This document shows positions 23,336 through 37,494 of a DNA stretch of 64,000 nt, piece after piece; the first letter of the stretch is position 1; each line of letters starts with the position of its first letter. A model generated the notes under the pieces. That model was not told the origin of the DNA. It did no database searches and worked only from the letters and a program-made list of their open reading frames with translations. The position numbers and the translations under genes are program-made. Source of the DNA: Diphasiastrum complanatum (taxonomy: Eukaryota > Streptophyta > Lycopodiopsida > Lycopodiales > Lycopodiaceae); the NCBI GenBank assembly GCA_029204225.1, contig CM055094.1, positions 15,899,595-15,963,594 of the forward strand. The letters are read 5' to 3'.

Positions 23336-23613
23336 AGAGATCAATTAGTCATACCAATAATCTACTGAGCATAGGCACTTAGCACTAGATATTTTGGTCG
23401 TTTGATCTCTGTCGCACTTTCGCACTATGTGTGTGTGTATGCATGCCATAGGCGAGACTCTACAATTTACTTCGGTTTCTTTCATAAGTAACCGTAAGCT
23501 AGACACTTACGGTTTCTAGAGGTGAGTCTTTGCATGTGACCGTAAGCAAGACTTTGTAGTTTACTTTGATGTATTTCGTAAGTGACCGTAGGCAAGAATT
23601 TGTGGTTTACTTC
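23336..23613. repeat. Relic of the 1-kb LTR-like unit
   Basis: The ACCGTAAGC, ACTTACGG and TTTACTTC motifs and the TTTTGGTCGTTTGATCTCTG block match 17195-17850. It is cut on the right by the LTR of relic B2. Confidence 0.75.
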
Positions 23614-24404
23614 TGTAGAAGTTTCGTTAGCTGTTGCAAAATTTTTGTTTGCAGGCTCCTAGACAAGCGACTATAGATCACAGACTTGAAGCATTTAATC
23701 AGACAAATGTGACGGGACAATCAAAGATGGAAGAACTGAGAAGTAGTTTGTATTTTGCTTTTGCTTTGGAGTGAGTCAATCAGTGTCACGCACGTTGGCG
23801 GCCTTTCGCTCCTCTTACATAATTTGCTATGTTCTGGTCGTTAGCAAATTTTCATGCATAACTCTCAGAAAGTATATTTTTACTTCCTTCTCTGTTTCTT
23901 CTACTTCTTTTGAAGTATATTTACTTTTCTTTTTTTTCATACGCATTCTATCCTATATTTATCTCAACAGATGAGATTACAAGATAGATTAACAACAAAT
24001 TACAAGAGAGGTTTAACGCTAATCTATTGGTTAGCCACCCTCTGATAACGTTGCTTTGGCGGCTGAGCATGATAGTACAATGCCCTACGCTCGTAGAGCT
24101 GCTAACTGCTAGCTTGACTTGTTTGCAACTTTTGGTTTAGGCATGAGGTTCATCTTTAGCACTTCGGGTACTTCGGCTTCGATGACTTCGACCTTTTGGC
24201 TTTGAGTCCTCGTCGGCCACTTCAATATCGATAACGTCGGCGACTTCGACTTCAGACACTTCGGGGTTTGGTTGCACGGGTAGACGTTGGGCACTTCGGT
24301 GTCGAGCATGTCGGCTTCGACCACTTTGGCCATTTGGTTTTCACTTCGTCTTCGGGCTTCGTGGAATGTCAAGGAATGGTTGCAAGAGTTCACCATTTCC
24401 AACA
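23614..24404 (-). repeat. 3' LTR of relic B2
   Basis: It is 791 bp and starts on the minus strand TGTTGGAAATGG after AAGAGGGAG. It ends ...CTAACGAAACTTCTACA, matching relic B1. A tract rich in ACTTCGG/CTTCGAC motifs lies at 24160-24370. Confidence 0.85.
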
Positions 24405-25314
24405 CTCCCTCTTGAACGTTGCAACCTTTCTGCATGTCCAATCCCCTTGCTTTTCTTTGTTTTGTAAATAATGGTTTGTCAAGCGGCTTTGTCAGCAAAT
24501 CTGCAATCATGTCTTTAGACTTAATGTTTTGAATACTCAGCTCTCCTTTCGAGATCAAGTCTAGAATGTGATGGTACTTCAGAGGAATGTGTTTGGTCTT
24601 TGAATGGAAGACTGGATCTTGGGATAAATATATAGCACTCTGAGAATCCATCATCATGGTGCATGGTTCTCTTTGTTGTATGCCAATTGCATCCAGCATC
24701 ATCTGCAACCACACTACCTCATTAGCCACCTTCGATGTTGCCACAAGAGTGAGTCGACTTTCATCGGTCCACAAACATCTGAGTAGATGAGCTCAAGGAC
24801 TTTTTTGGCTCTTTTTCCCTCAATTACAAATGGACTTCAATGTTGCTTGCCCTTCTGACAGGCGTCACATAAGTCGATGTCGGGTCTAGATATCTTCAGA
24901 CCTGTGACTATGTCTTTTCTGCTCATGTCGTAGAGGCTTCTCATATGTAGATGGTACATTCTTATGTGCCATAGTTGATCTTCATTCTCTGATGCATCTA
25001 GTATGCTATCAGAGCTGCTGATAATCTTTGCATGGTACAGGTTACCTTCTCTGGACCCGACAATCAACAGCTTGTTTGATTTTTGCTCGATCATCCGGCA
25101 TGTATTGCCATCAAACAAGATTCGAATTTCGAGATCTGCCATCTTCATGACTGATAGCAGGTCTCTTCTCAGTAAGGGTACATAGAGTGCTCCTGGAAAT
25201 TCTGTTTGTCCCGACAATGTACGTAGTTGTAGGGATCCGATGCCTTCAACATCATGTCGGCTCCCGTCGCCTAGTATCACTGCTCTTGATCTGTCGAGTT
25301 TTCTATAGATGATC
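23614..25314 (-). mobile_element. Ty1/copia relic B2: pol fragments and 3' LTR (minus strand)
   Basis: On the minus strand: a protease/pre-integrase part (25280-24837, with LYVPLLRRDLLSVMKMADLE and LCDACQKGKQH), then RNase H (about 24774-24440, with DSQSAIYLSQDPVFHSKTKH and DMIADLLTKPL), then a purine tract (24412-24405) and the LTR (24404-23614). Most of the pol gene between these parts is absent, and the copy is broken. The right end is cut by the LTR of element F at 25315. It belongs to the same family as B1. Confidence 0.85.
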
Positions 25315-26527
25315 TGTTGGATTTATCTCCTCTACTCTCCTAAATCCTATTTTAATCTGCCTCCATTCATGCTGCATTTTTACTCACAGTCTGCATATTT
25401 ACATGTAAAATAAGATAGGCGAAAAACTCGATTGTCTACATAAATACAAGTAATTTTCCACAGGCGAAAAAGGTGAAAAATGCGACATTGTGTTTTTACA
25501 CATGATTTGTGACAGGCGAAAAAGACGACACTGCCTTACAAAAAGTCGAAGGTGCCCTAGGAAAAGCAAAGGCACCTTGTAAATCAAATCGGCATTTGTC
25601 AGAGTGTCGCATTTTTTGCATCTTCACCAACGTTCATTTCAGCAAAGGTTGACGTCACGGCCTTTTTCACGCTCATCCCATGCAACTGTGCTAACAGATT
25701 TGACAATGACAGCAGCCATCCACAATCTCCTACAGAAAACACATCCACTTTGTACTTTCTTCATCTACACACCTGTAAAATTGTGCATATATATATTGAA
25801 TATCATTTGCGTATTTGATAGGGAGTGTGTGTGAAAATAATAGCATCAGGAGCTTATTAGAGATAGACGAAGTAGATGCCTTGCGCATTGATTCTTTTGT
25901 ATTGTCGGATATAGGTTTATTCCTTCTTACAGATTGGATTAGCTTTGTAGAGCACGCGGTTTCATCCGCTATTGTCTTGTGCTCAACAGCATTATTGACA
26001 TGTATATTTTGCTATACTTAATCTGATAACAGATCTGTCTTGTTCTACGTTCAGATTTGTGTCAATATTGCTATGCTTTTCTACATTCTGTCTGACTCTC
26101 TTATTGCTCAATCTGGTAATATGTTCTTAGCGAATTATTATTAGTCTAATTGTTGGCGACTAATATTTAGTCTTGCCTTTCGCGACTAATTCACGATTGA
26201 TTATCAGTCTAGCTCAGTCTAGCTCTTCGCGAATCATTCGCAACTAATAATTTGTCTAGCTATTCGTGACAAATTATCCTTCTGATGTTTTTGTTGCTTA
26301 ACGTTTGGCTACGTAATCAGATCAATCATGATTTCTATCACTAACATTCTGTTCGTTTCTAATAGGCGTAGTCATGCTTAAGAAAAGAGTAATATAGCTC
26401 ATTCCGCTGTGCACGAACACTTTTCATTCGAGTTCATTTCTCGTTCGAGTTTCGAGTTCGCTTCTTTTTGTGTTCGTTTCTATTTTAGTTTCTCACACTC
26501 TCACACCCTCTTTCAACTTTTCCAACA
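25315..26527 (+). repeat. 5' LTR of element F
   Basis: It runs from TGTTGGATTTATCTCC to TTTTCCAACA, 1213 bp, with the primer site directly after. It shares blocks with 19590-21430 and, inverted, with 22500-22536. Confidence 0.85.
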
Positions 26528-29500
26528 TGATATCAGAGCTATTTTTGTAGTCTGATAAGCTTCCACAATACAAGACTCTACTAGCCGATAGAGTAAGTGT
26601 CTTCTTGTTCTGTAATTCAGTACCAGATTTTCATACTTAAGTCACTGATAGTTTTTCTTATCACTTAGACTAATCTTCCACATGGATTCCCAAGGGAAAG
26701 CCAGTCCTATCATGGACAAGCTTGATGGAGCCAATCACCATTTGTGAAAATTTAAGATGAAAATTGTACTAATGGCTAAAGAATTGTATGACGTTGTTGC
26801 AGGTGCAGCAGGGAAACCCGAAGCAAACGACACAGCAATCGCCAAATGGAAGTTGAAGGATGGAAAGGCTTTTGCGTTGATCATCCTCAACATTACGGAT
26901 ACCCAGATCGGCCATGTATCTGAGGCCCAAACATCGAAAGAAGTCTGGGACATCTTGAGCACACTATATGAAGTGCAAGATAAAGCTTCCAAGCTACACC
27001 TCAGAAAGAAATTTTACTCCCTCAAGATGGCGAATGGTGATTCCCTACAGAATCACATCAATCAATTCAAGAACCATCTAAGGCAAATGGCCGCTGTCGG
27101 ATCTGTCATAGATGATCAAGATGCAATGATGCAACTGCTTACAAGCTTGCCAAGCTCATACGACATTTGGGTGATGATCATCACGACACATCCAAAACTG
27201 ACTCTTTCGAGAGTCATTACTATGTTGTTGCAGGAAGACACGTGGAGGAACGAAGCCTCAAGTTCCTCAGCTGATTCTCACGCTTTATACACCAACAAGA
27301 GCACGACTAAGCAGAAGAAGAAGAAAGGCCCGAAGCAATCAAAGCCAGACCAAAAACCAACACAACACAAAGAACAGTCGAATCCGCAAATGAAGAAGAA
27401 GTTGTTCTGTAGATACTGCAAGAAAAAAACAACAGCAAGAGATAGTCGAATTAAGTGGCAAATGCAGCTACAGAAGCTCCATAGCCTATTCAAGAAGTGG
27501 ATCATGACCAGCCATCAAGGAGCATCCGGAAACAGTTCTTGGTTCTTGGATTCTGGAGCCACTCAGCACATGACCAGTCTCATTGGTTGTTTCGAGTCCT
27601 ATACACCTTACGATACCAAGAAATATGTTCACCGCGGCGACAATAGCACACAAGCTATTAAAGGTGAAGGTACTGGAAGATTAAGCTTTGCAAATGATCA
27701 GTCTAAGCTACTTTCTAAAGTCCTGTATGTACCAAATTTATCTACGAATTTGCTCTCTATAAGCAGAATCACAGATCTAGGTAATAAAGTAGAATTTGAA
27801 TGTGATCAATGCAAAGTAGTTGATAAGACATGCAAGATCATAGCACTCATTGCTTTTCTGCCTCTAGTCAGACGCTCAGTACTTCTATTCATGCAAATAA
27901 AAGTTTACTTTGGCATTATAGACTTGGTCACTTGAATTATGCTGCTGTACAACAAATGTTAGACAATCTATTGTTCTTGATCTCGACTATCCTCGTGATA
28001 AAGTCGAGTTACCTGTCTGTCAAGATTGTCTAGTTGGTAAATAGACTAGGAAATCTTTTAAATCAAGCCATTAGCATATTGCTAGAGGATTGTTAGACAT
28101 TGTACATTCAGACATTTGTGGTCCGATGAAAAATCCTTTGCTGAAGGATGCAAAGTAATTTATAACTTTTATTGATGAATTCTCCAGAAGGACTATGGTG
28201 TATTTTATAAAGAAGAGATCAAAAGCCTTTAATTGCTTCAGAATCTTCAAGGAGCGTGCAGTAAAGGAGACTGGAAGGACGATCAAAGTCCTAAGGTCAG
28301 ACAATATATCTCTATCGAGTTTAAGGAGTACTGCCAAAGCCAAGGCATTGAGCAACAATTCATCACTCCTTACAATCCTCAATCTAATGGCTTAGCCGAG
28401 AGGAAGAACCTTACCCTGGTTGAATCAGCCAAATGTATGCTAGTGCATGCATTGCTGCCCAAGAGATTCTGGACCGAAGCTGTCTCCACTGTAGCTTACG
28501 TCCAGAACAGATGGTCGACCAAGGCCCTCTCAGGCAAGACACCCCACGAGGTGTGGACAAACTCTAAGCCTTCTATGAAGAACCTAAGAGTATTTGGATG
28601 CATTGCCTACATGCAGATCCCAAAAGACACGAGGAAGAAATTGGACTTCCAAGGTCTCAAGACCATCCTGATTGGATATACTTCATTTGATAATACATAC
28701 AAGTTGTATGATCCTGATACCCATCAAATCTTGTATAGCCGGGATATAGTCTTTATCAAGGATCAGTTCGTCGACATTAAAAACAAGAATATTGCTCCAG
28801 GAGAACCTTCATCACCTGCCATTGACACGACTGTCCGAGCTTCTGGCTCAGGCGTGTCCATTGTCGACCCACTTTTTGACGGCGAATCAGACGAAGATGT
28901 TGCTGCTACCCATCAACAAGTCCTAGGAATGGTTCATCAGTCAAATCCTCCCAGAAGATCAAGCCGAGTGCGCACACAGCCCACAAGGTATACTCCTGAC
29001 TGCATGCCTCTTGATACAGGAACCGACGACAGTCTAAGAGGCACTCAGCCAATCAGACTCTGATCTCTGGAGAGAAGCTATGGATAGAGAGTATTCCTCT
29101 CTGATCAAGAACCAGATGTGGTCACTAGTCGAAGCTCCTATTGGCTGCAATATCATTGATTGCAAATGGATCTTCAAGATCAAATATAATGACAATGGAG
29201 AAATTGACCAAAGAAAGGCAAGACTAGTAGCACGAGGATTCACTTAGATCCCCAACATCGACTACAGCGAGACTTTCAGTCTAGTAGTCAAGCATTCGTC
29301 GATCCGAGCCCTCCTATCTTATGCTGCAGCTGTCGACCTCGAAGTACATCGACTTGATGTACAAATAGCTTATCTGAATGGAGTTATACAAGAAGACCTC
29401 TACATGATCCAGCTCGAAGGATATGTTCTGGAAGGTATAAATAATCATGTCTGTAAACTCCACAAAGCACTTTACGGCTTGAAATAGTCTATCAGAGCTT

Positions 29501-30470
29501 GGTTTCAGAGGATCAACACATTCTCATCGAATAAGGATTCAAACCCAGCACTACTGATTGCAACGTCTATTCCAAGTCAGTGCAACAATCCGTCATTATC
29601 ATCACCTTATACGTGGATGATACGTTGCTCTTCAGTAGCAATACCAATTTGGTCAAGGATTCTAAGCTGGTGATGTTTTCAGAGTTCGACATGACTGATC
29701 TGGACGAAGCTCACTTCTGTCTGGGCATTCAGATCCTTAGAGACAGAACGAGACGACTGATTTACATCACTCAACAAAGATATCTTCACAATGTTCTTAA
29801 CAAATATAATCTAATGAATTGTAAATTGGCTCACTCACCGATGGATCCAGGTCTACATTTGTCAAAGGACCAATGTCCCTAGACTAAGCAGGAAGATGAG
29901 TAGATGAGAGAGTATCCTTATCGATCGATACTTGGATCTCTCATGTACGCAATGATTTGTACAAGACCAGATATCTCTTTTGCAGTAAGCTCACTAAGCC
30001 AATATATGGCTAATCCTGGCATTACCCATTGGAAGGCTCTCACAAGAGTGATGAGGTATATTCGAGCTACCATGGACCGATGCATCTGCTATGGAGATGT
30101 CAACAACGACAATCTTCATCAGCTCAGTGGATATTCTGATGCAAGCTGGGAAGGAGACGTAGACAATCGTAAGTCCACATCTGGATTTACATTATTCTTC
30201 AACGGCGGTCCTTTCTCATGGAATAGTTGTAAGCAAACCTCTATCACACTTTCTTCTACAGAAGCAGAATACATTGTTGCTTCTCAATCTATTAAGGAAG
30301 TGTTTTGGTTGAGAAATTTACTGTCAGACATTAATTTGTATCAGTACAGCCCCACAATTTTATTCTGTGATAATCAGAGTGCTATTGCCTTATCGGCCAA
30401 CCCTAGATTTCACTCTAGGAGTAAGCACATTGAAATCAGATATCACTACATCAGGGGCAAGCTTAACACT
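25315..30470 (+). mobile_element. Ty1/copia relic F: 5' LTR, gag, protease, integrase, RT, RNase H
   Basis: Parts in canonical Copia order: LTR 25315-26527; primer site TGATATCAGAGC 26528-26539; gag from about 26681; protease WFLDSGATQHM near 27541; integrase with WHYRLGHLNYAAVQQM near 27912 and PYNPQSNGLAERKN near 28369; reverse transcriptase with CKWIFKIKYNDNGEI (29163) and LYVDDTLLFS (29608); RNase H with SSTEAEYIVASQ (30253) and CDNQSAIALSANPRFHSRSK (30366). The element stops soon after; no 3' LTR was found. It is broken, with roughly six to ten breaks. The gag zinc knuckle region is decayed. Confidence 0.9.
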
Positions 30471-30824
30471 TAGATTGACTCTAATGCTCTTTGCCCTTGT
30501 TACTATTACATATCATCTATCTATTTATTTGTTGAATCCATCCATCTATATATTCTTTATACTTCATTTGACCAAATTTTTAAATCAATGCATGTAACAA
30601 CCAATTGATTAATAACATACCTCGTTACATTTTTGCTTTGAACCTCCTTCTTTCTTCTCTTGACGATCTATCAATCCACCCTCAATAGTCAATTTCGCTT
30701 TCTATCCATTTACTAAAAAACCACTCAACCATCTTTTCTTTACAATACATTCAATTGAATGTAAATATGATAACCATGCTATTAACAACATCAATGTAAC
30801 AATGCATCAAATCTATACAACATA

Positions 30825-30859
30825 TTTTTTTTTTTTTTTTTTGGGGGGGGGGGGGGGGG
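30825..30859 (+). repeat. Adjacent homopolymers T18 then G17
   Basis: Eighteen T are followed directly by seventeen G. Both runs are hard to sequence, so the true lengths are uncertain. Confidence 0.9.
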
Positions 30860-31128
30860 TTTTAACATGCATGGCCAAATTTTAGAAATTGCACAACATA
30901 GCCATGTGTGGCAAGATTTACCTACAATTGTCATGCTCAACCTTTGGGTTCAACTATGGAAAATGTGCCATGCAAGGTTAGCCAAGTGTCACAAGGCATG
31001 CAATTTAAAATTCGAATTTTTTTGACTCCTTACAACATGTGACTAGCTATATTGTTGTGGACATAGGTGCTCTTAATGATTCATGTTCCTATTGCCTCTC
31101 CTAATGCATGTTGGGTTGACACTTGACT

Positions 31129-31255
<127 letters not shown>

Positions 31256-33590
31256 AATTTTTGAAAATAGAAGATTGAACCTTGGTGAAAGCATGATCAT
31301 AAATTATGATGAGACTAGCAAAAACTATGACTTTTTATTATGTGTTTTTGTGATTCGACTCTTTTGAAGATAGTTTGTGTTTGACATTTAATGCTTGATT
31401 CAAATTGCCACAATTTTTAATCAGAATTTCATCCCTAAATTTTGAAACGAGAGAGTTGGAGGATCTATAAATATCTAGAAAAAGTATTGTTTATCTTGTA
31501 TATGTATGGATCATTGAAAAGTGGGCACATCTATCTAAGTTTGATGATTGATTTGAGCATAATTTATCCAATATATGGTATGTGACTATTATTGGTTGTC
31601 TAGTGCGAAATGTTCATGAGCTAGAAATTCCAATGCAATGATAATTGGAAGGTTATCCACAAATTGTTTCTACAAAAAATAATTATAAATTCTAGCAAAT
31701 ATCATGACGATGATGATATATTATAGCATGTCATCAATGCATGAGTTATTGTATATCTTGTGTGCTAGATTGTCAACTACTAGAGTCAATATGTGATATT
31801 AGAACTTGTCTCAATTTTTTAAAACTATGCAATATAAGCAATCTTATACTACGCAACCATCGAGAGAAATGTTTACTCCATGAGCAAATTTGCTCCTTGG
31901 AGTACTATTCGTCAAGTGATTCATGGCATATGATTGAATTCATTGTATTATCAGGGAAAATATTGTTTTAAATTTTAATCCAGAAATGTTGTTCTAACAC
32001 AATGTGATTTTTTGAAACCTTAAGATATATTTAATGTTAATTCATGGTGAATGTGATGATATGGTTTGCTTTCATTTTTTTCATGTGAAACTTACTTGCA
32101 CATGTGAAAAGTACAATGGATCAATAGCTTTTTAAAGAAAAATTATTGTAATACACTTGATGCATTATGGGCCTTCACTTGATATTGTGAAAAGGGACAT
32201 TGATACTCCAACCAAAAAGATGAGACAATATATATCAAATCCATAACTTCATTTATTTTTCATGGTGTGATTTTAAAAATAGTGCATTATGCCAATCTCT
32301 TTGCTTATAAGCACTAATGTGTTCCATGGAATAAATGTAGGAAAAAATTCTAGAATTTAATAAAAGTATGGATAATTTATTTATTTTGGTCAGAGAACTA
32401 GATTCAGATTATCCTTGGCTAAGGATGAAACACCCATCATGGAAAATCTTCAAGATGTCACAAATGCCTAAAATTCATAAAATCATGTAGCTAGAGTTAT
32501 TCCTTCTATAAATAGCCCATTTAAACATGTTTGCTTCTAGTACTCCTAGAGTAAAAGGGAGTCACCTTGTGCATGCAATATCTTCTTGTATAGAGATATA
32601 AAATAGGAGACTAGGTTGTACTAACATAGTCAAAGATATTTTTGCACTCTCTTTCAAAACCACCTCTACCCAAACATTTACTTGGTATTGTTAAAATACT
32701 TGACAAGTCCATCTATGGTCGTTGACCGCCACCTCTATCCCTAGAAGAGTGTTTTCATATTGTGGCCAAAGGTAAGTTACCAGTAAATTAAAAGCAAAAA
32801 GTCTCTAGTACAAGATTAGGGTTATCCATAGTTAACAATATTGATATCTCGACGATTGTGCTCATTCTTCTCTTAGTCCTAATAACTCAAACATTAAAGC
32901 TCTATAAATTTTAAGAATGATTAGAGAAACAAAGATGCACATGTGCAAATTAGTCCAAGATAGACAAATTAAAGTACGTGCTAAATGTTACGAATGATAA
33001 TGAACAAAGGATAAATCTCCACACAGCTACCAAAATCACGCCTCTAGATCTACTTGTAGATGCATTCACACCTCTTGTTCAAGCAAATGACCAAAACCTT
33101 GTAGCTAAGAGAGCATAAGAGGATTTTGAATGCCTTTAAAACATTGCGAACTAGAAATGGTGAAAGAACCATGTATGATTCCTAACTTTAACGTCACTAA
33201 ATATAACACATCTATCATCAAAGTAGACCTCATATGATGCCCACTGCAAACTTCAACAAAACATGCAAAACACAAAAAAAAAAAAAACGTCCTCCAAAAT
33301 ATAGTCCACAAAAATGCCAAAACGACTATGAAAATATCATGGCACCATACTCAAACGAGTTTAATGTGAAAAGAGATGTGAACCAAAAAGCATAAGAAAT
33401 TGTGTGCAGTGAGCATGCCATTGATTTCCATGACCATGGCCCAAGGGTAGAGGTGTGAAAGGGTAAAATACCATCTCACCTAGAATGATTTTTGGTTCTA
33501 TGTTAAAAAGATTGAGCCTACGTGTTCCTCGACTATCAAAGCTCTATAGTGATTTCTAGAAAGATTACCTACAAATCGATTTAGTCTAGC

Positions 33591-33735
33591 AACATGATTT
33601 TGACATGCATGGAAGATCTATAGTTATTTTGAGTGGTTATACGCATGTACTATGATGGTTATGTCATAAACTAGTGAGAATGGCTAGTGGATTCTTGAAA
33701 ACTGAGTTTTACATATAAAAAAAATTTCGGACGAT
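33591..33735 (+). repeat. Dispersed repeat, inverted copy at 63390-63535
   Basis: It shares TTTTGACATGCATGG, TTTTGAGTGGTTATACGCAT and GGCTAGTGGATTCTTGAAAA with the reverse complement of 63390-63535. No coding part is attached here; the family is unknown, perhaps an LTR. Confidence 0.75.
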
Positions 33736-36000
33736 TTTTTACTAGTGTTTTTGTCATAATTTTTTAGTTATGTAAAATTTGTTAAAAATTGAAATTTTTT
33801 TAATTTAAAAAAAAAATCGAGATTTCAGTTATTTTCCATTGTCTATGAAATGAATTTAGATTAGTAGAGTGACCATACTCATTTTTTGTTCAATCAGATT
33901 CAATCACAATGTTTTCAACAAAGCTAAATTGTCTCCCGAATATAGATAGTTAAAAAATTGACTGAAAATTTCCAGTAGTTTAATACTCTAACGACATTTT
34001 AACTTCTGGAGTGGGGTACTCCTAGATATGGAGTTAAATGAAATTTTCTATTTCTGTTGAATTTCAAATTTGGTCAAATTTTGAAATTGGTTATTTTGTT
34101 GATACATTTCTAATCTATTTTGATTATCAGAAAGGGATCAAGCAAATGCTTGTGAAAGATACTCAACAAATTTGAAAATAATTGTCAATTAATATGAAAT
34201 GACCAAACAAAATGGATGGTATTGGACTCTTTATTCAGGCAAAGTCATTTTGCTAGATACGGGTTAAGAGTTGCTGAAATTCAATTTTAGGGATTGCCAT
34301 TTGTGTATTTTCATGTTCATTTATTTTCGATTTATTTCAAGAACTAGGCTCTTAAAAATATAAGGTAGATTGTGAGTTTTAAAATTCACTTGACCTTTTT
34401 GGTTGGCAATATTATTGAGATATTCATAAATGAATCTCACAAGCATTTCATAACCCACAAACATTCTATATAGAAGTTTTAGAAAAAATAGAAAAAGTGT
34501 CATCCTTACAAAAATCTAGTCGTTTTTTCCTCACCAAGTTTACCCTTGGGAGCAAATTTTCTCCTAACTTTTCCACCAAGTTCACTGACCATTTATTCAT
34601 GGCCACACCATAGATTTATGTCCATCTTATTTGGTAAAATTGTCAATTGAAAATCCACTTCTTGATACATTGATGTACTTGGCAAAATCTTCATATAACT
34701 TTAAACCCCAATGAGGTCAATACATGGAAAAAGTTAGCCACCCCACATGTTTTATTTCATGATAGACTTAGTGATAGACATCATAGTAGAGATCTCAGAT
34801 AAGGATTGTGCATGCACATTTGTCTTATATCATCGCATCCTTGACGAGAAATGTGCAATGTGTGAGGTGGTCCCCCACAATAGTCAAGTAGGATAGAAGT
34901 TGTTATTGGGACATGAAGGAGTCGGCTTGAATCCGAGCTCTTGTGCAAGTTGACATTTGGGAGCTTATGCACTCTGTGGCTAGGTATGTGTATGTTGTAT
35001 TTTTTAGTGTATATAATGTATGTAATATAGAGATTGTGTGTATACTTCATATAAATTAAAAATACATATTTAATGTAGATTTTTTCATAACAATCAAAAT
35101 TTTTAAAGTTTTAAAATTTGCAAACATTAAAGAGCCAACCAAAACATAAAAAACAAAAGAGAGGCCAATTTCATTCCTATACTTTGTCGGTTTTACTGAA
35201 CAATAGAAGTAGGATTTTATAGTCCATAAAAATATTTGGACATCAAATTTTCAAAAATTTCAAAAGCTTTCTGGCAATATACCATGAAAAAAAAAAGAAG
35301 GTTTGAGAGATGCTACAAGTTCTCCAATTCTAGTGCACTTACTTAACAATTTACCATTAGAAAACATCCAAAGGTCTCTGGTTTCATAATGTCCCAACTT
35401 AGCATATTAATTTTAGTGCATATGGCCACTTGGTGGTTCATTTACTTGGGTATGAACTCCATCTTGACCTAGGTGGCTACCTCACATATGCACCAATCAC
35501 AACTCACAAAACATACTACTTTGGCTAATCCTCCTACCATTGGTGTAATGTGCTTTTTAGAAGTTCATGCTTGAATATCAATGATCATCTAGAGACTTCT
35601 AGTGCAATTACATTGATGATTGCCTTATAGGCTTTAAATGAGTTTGAGATATTTTATAATGTTAACTTCATGCTTTATTAACTTATGGTGACCATCTCTT
35701 TCTTTGTGCCATTGTTCACCACATAGGCTCATCCCATTACTTGCTTCCTTTTCAAGTCCAAAAGTAATTTTAAATTTACATGCTTCCTTGTTCTTTTCCC
35801 AAAGTAGCTCAAAGAAGAATTACACAAAACCTGCTTTGGTGAAGTGCCAATCATGTTAATTCTTATCCATTATGTTAATTCTTATCCATTGGATTACAAA
35901 GAAGAATTACACAAAACCTGCTTTGGTGAAGTGAAGTAAGGATGGGAAACGCTTTAGTTGCTAGGATTGAGGAGTCGTCGAGGGCTGCCCCCCCCCCCTC
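33736..36000. other. AT-rich intergenic DNA
   Basis: Nothing recognisable as a gene was found. There is a short direct repeat near 35860-35930 (CATGTTAATTCTTATCCATT and ACAAAACCTGCTTTGGTGAA each occur twice). A C9 run lies at about 35989-35998. Confidence 0.5.
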
Positions 36001-37494
36001 CTCTTTATAATATATTGTTCCAACAACAACAAGTGTTAGCTAGGTAAAGCGCCCAACTGGTCAAACAAGAATAACAAATTTAAATATATAGGAGTGTTTG
36101 GAGTAGCGCAAGTAGGCAGGCCTATTCAGACGCGAGTAATCCCTCATGATTTCCATTTCTAATAATAATTCGTTATTCCTATCGCCTCTAGGCTATCCCT
36201 CCATCTCCAGTGAAAAAGAAAACAAAAGATTCCAAATATTAAGTACCCAATGAGACAGAAAGCAAAGGAAAAGGATGGCGGTCTGACCTCGTCTGCTGTT
36301 GCAGTAGCGTGCATTGCTGATGACGTTTGCCAGGTCTTCTTCTTCTTCATCTTCAGCCTCATCTTCATATTCATATTCATCTAATCTTCATCTTCATCTC
36401 TATTTCTATTCTTTTTCGCAGCAGCAGGAGGAGGAAGCCAGTGGGCAGTACTGTACTTTTTTTCATAGTGATGAATGAGCGTTCTGTTGGCAACTCCTTT
36501 TCTTGGTTTCCCGGTTTTGCTTGGGGCATGGTGTTTTGATCCTTTGCTTTCTTTTTCAGTGACCTGCCTCTTTAGTAGACTTATCATTTGTGTATGTATG
36601 AGGAGAGCATTGCTGCTGTCGTCGTCTTTTCGTAGAGCCTCCAAGCACCTGCAGCGATGATAAGGATTGAGTGAGATGAGGCATTTGTTTCTTAGAATTG
36701 AGCGCAGTAGGGGGTTGCTTGCTACAGGAACTAGTCACTTGTTTCTTTTTTCTTTCTTGGCTTAGCTTTCATCAAGGATTGAGAAAGTAGTAAGAAAGCA
36801 GATGCTTGTTTTAGTGAGTTGACACTGCTTTTTTAGTCTCTTTGATGGCTATAAGTTTCCGGCATTTTGTCTCTACCTTTTCTGTCTCTTGCATATGTTT
36901 GTAGAGTTTTGGCAGGACATATTTTGTGTTTCCTTCAATTGTAGAAACTTTGCAATTACATTGTTTGTAGGGAAAGGTTGTAGTAGGAAACTATTATCTG
37001 GAAGAAGTTCAGTTCGAAAATGCACTTGGATTCTCTTCAACTTGGAGCTCAGCTTCCAGATCGTTAATTGCCTTATAGTTATTTTACCTGTATGATTCTT
37101 TGTTCGTGAAGTCCAGAAAAATTGTGTCAGCTTCATCACTTTAATAGATTAGGTTTTCCATCCGGGTGGGGATGAAGTAGACCTGCTCTCCCCAAGTTTT
37201 ATTTTTCTGCGCTTTTTTTGAACATCAATGTCATCATGACTTATTCATGTTTTCTAGGCTTAACATGCTATTCCTATTGATGGCTTTTCCAGGTTCATCG
37301 GCGATGGGTGTAAGATCTAGGTGATGCGATCAAAATATTTGATCCTCCATAGCAACCAAGACGGATGATTTTCTATGAAGGCTATCTGTTGAGGTACAAA
37401 GTGTTAGAAAGTATTCGGTCTTACAGGCCTTCAGGTGTCCTCCCTCCTACGGCGTTCCTTTCATGCATGTGCATATTGTCCTATCTCATCTCTG
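36001..37494 (+). promoter_or_regulatory. Presumed promoter and 5' leader of the MORN gene
   Basis: There is no convincing protein. The region is CT-rich at 36340-36420, as plant 5' leaders often are. A TTTATAATATATT element lies near 36004. A likely 3' splice site, TTTTCCAG, lies near 37292, so a leader intron is possible. The transcription start cannot be placed. Confidence 0.35.

Noticed and set aside
37435-37494. Upstream start of the MORN protein at 37435
   Set aside because: That codon is GTG; the first ATG in frame is at 37495.
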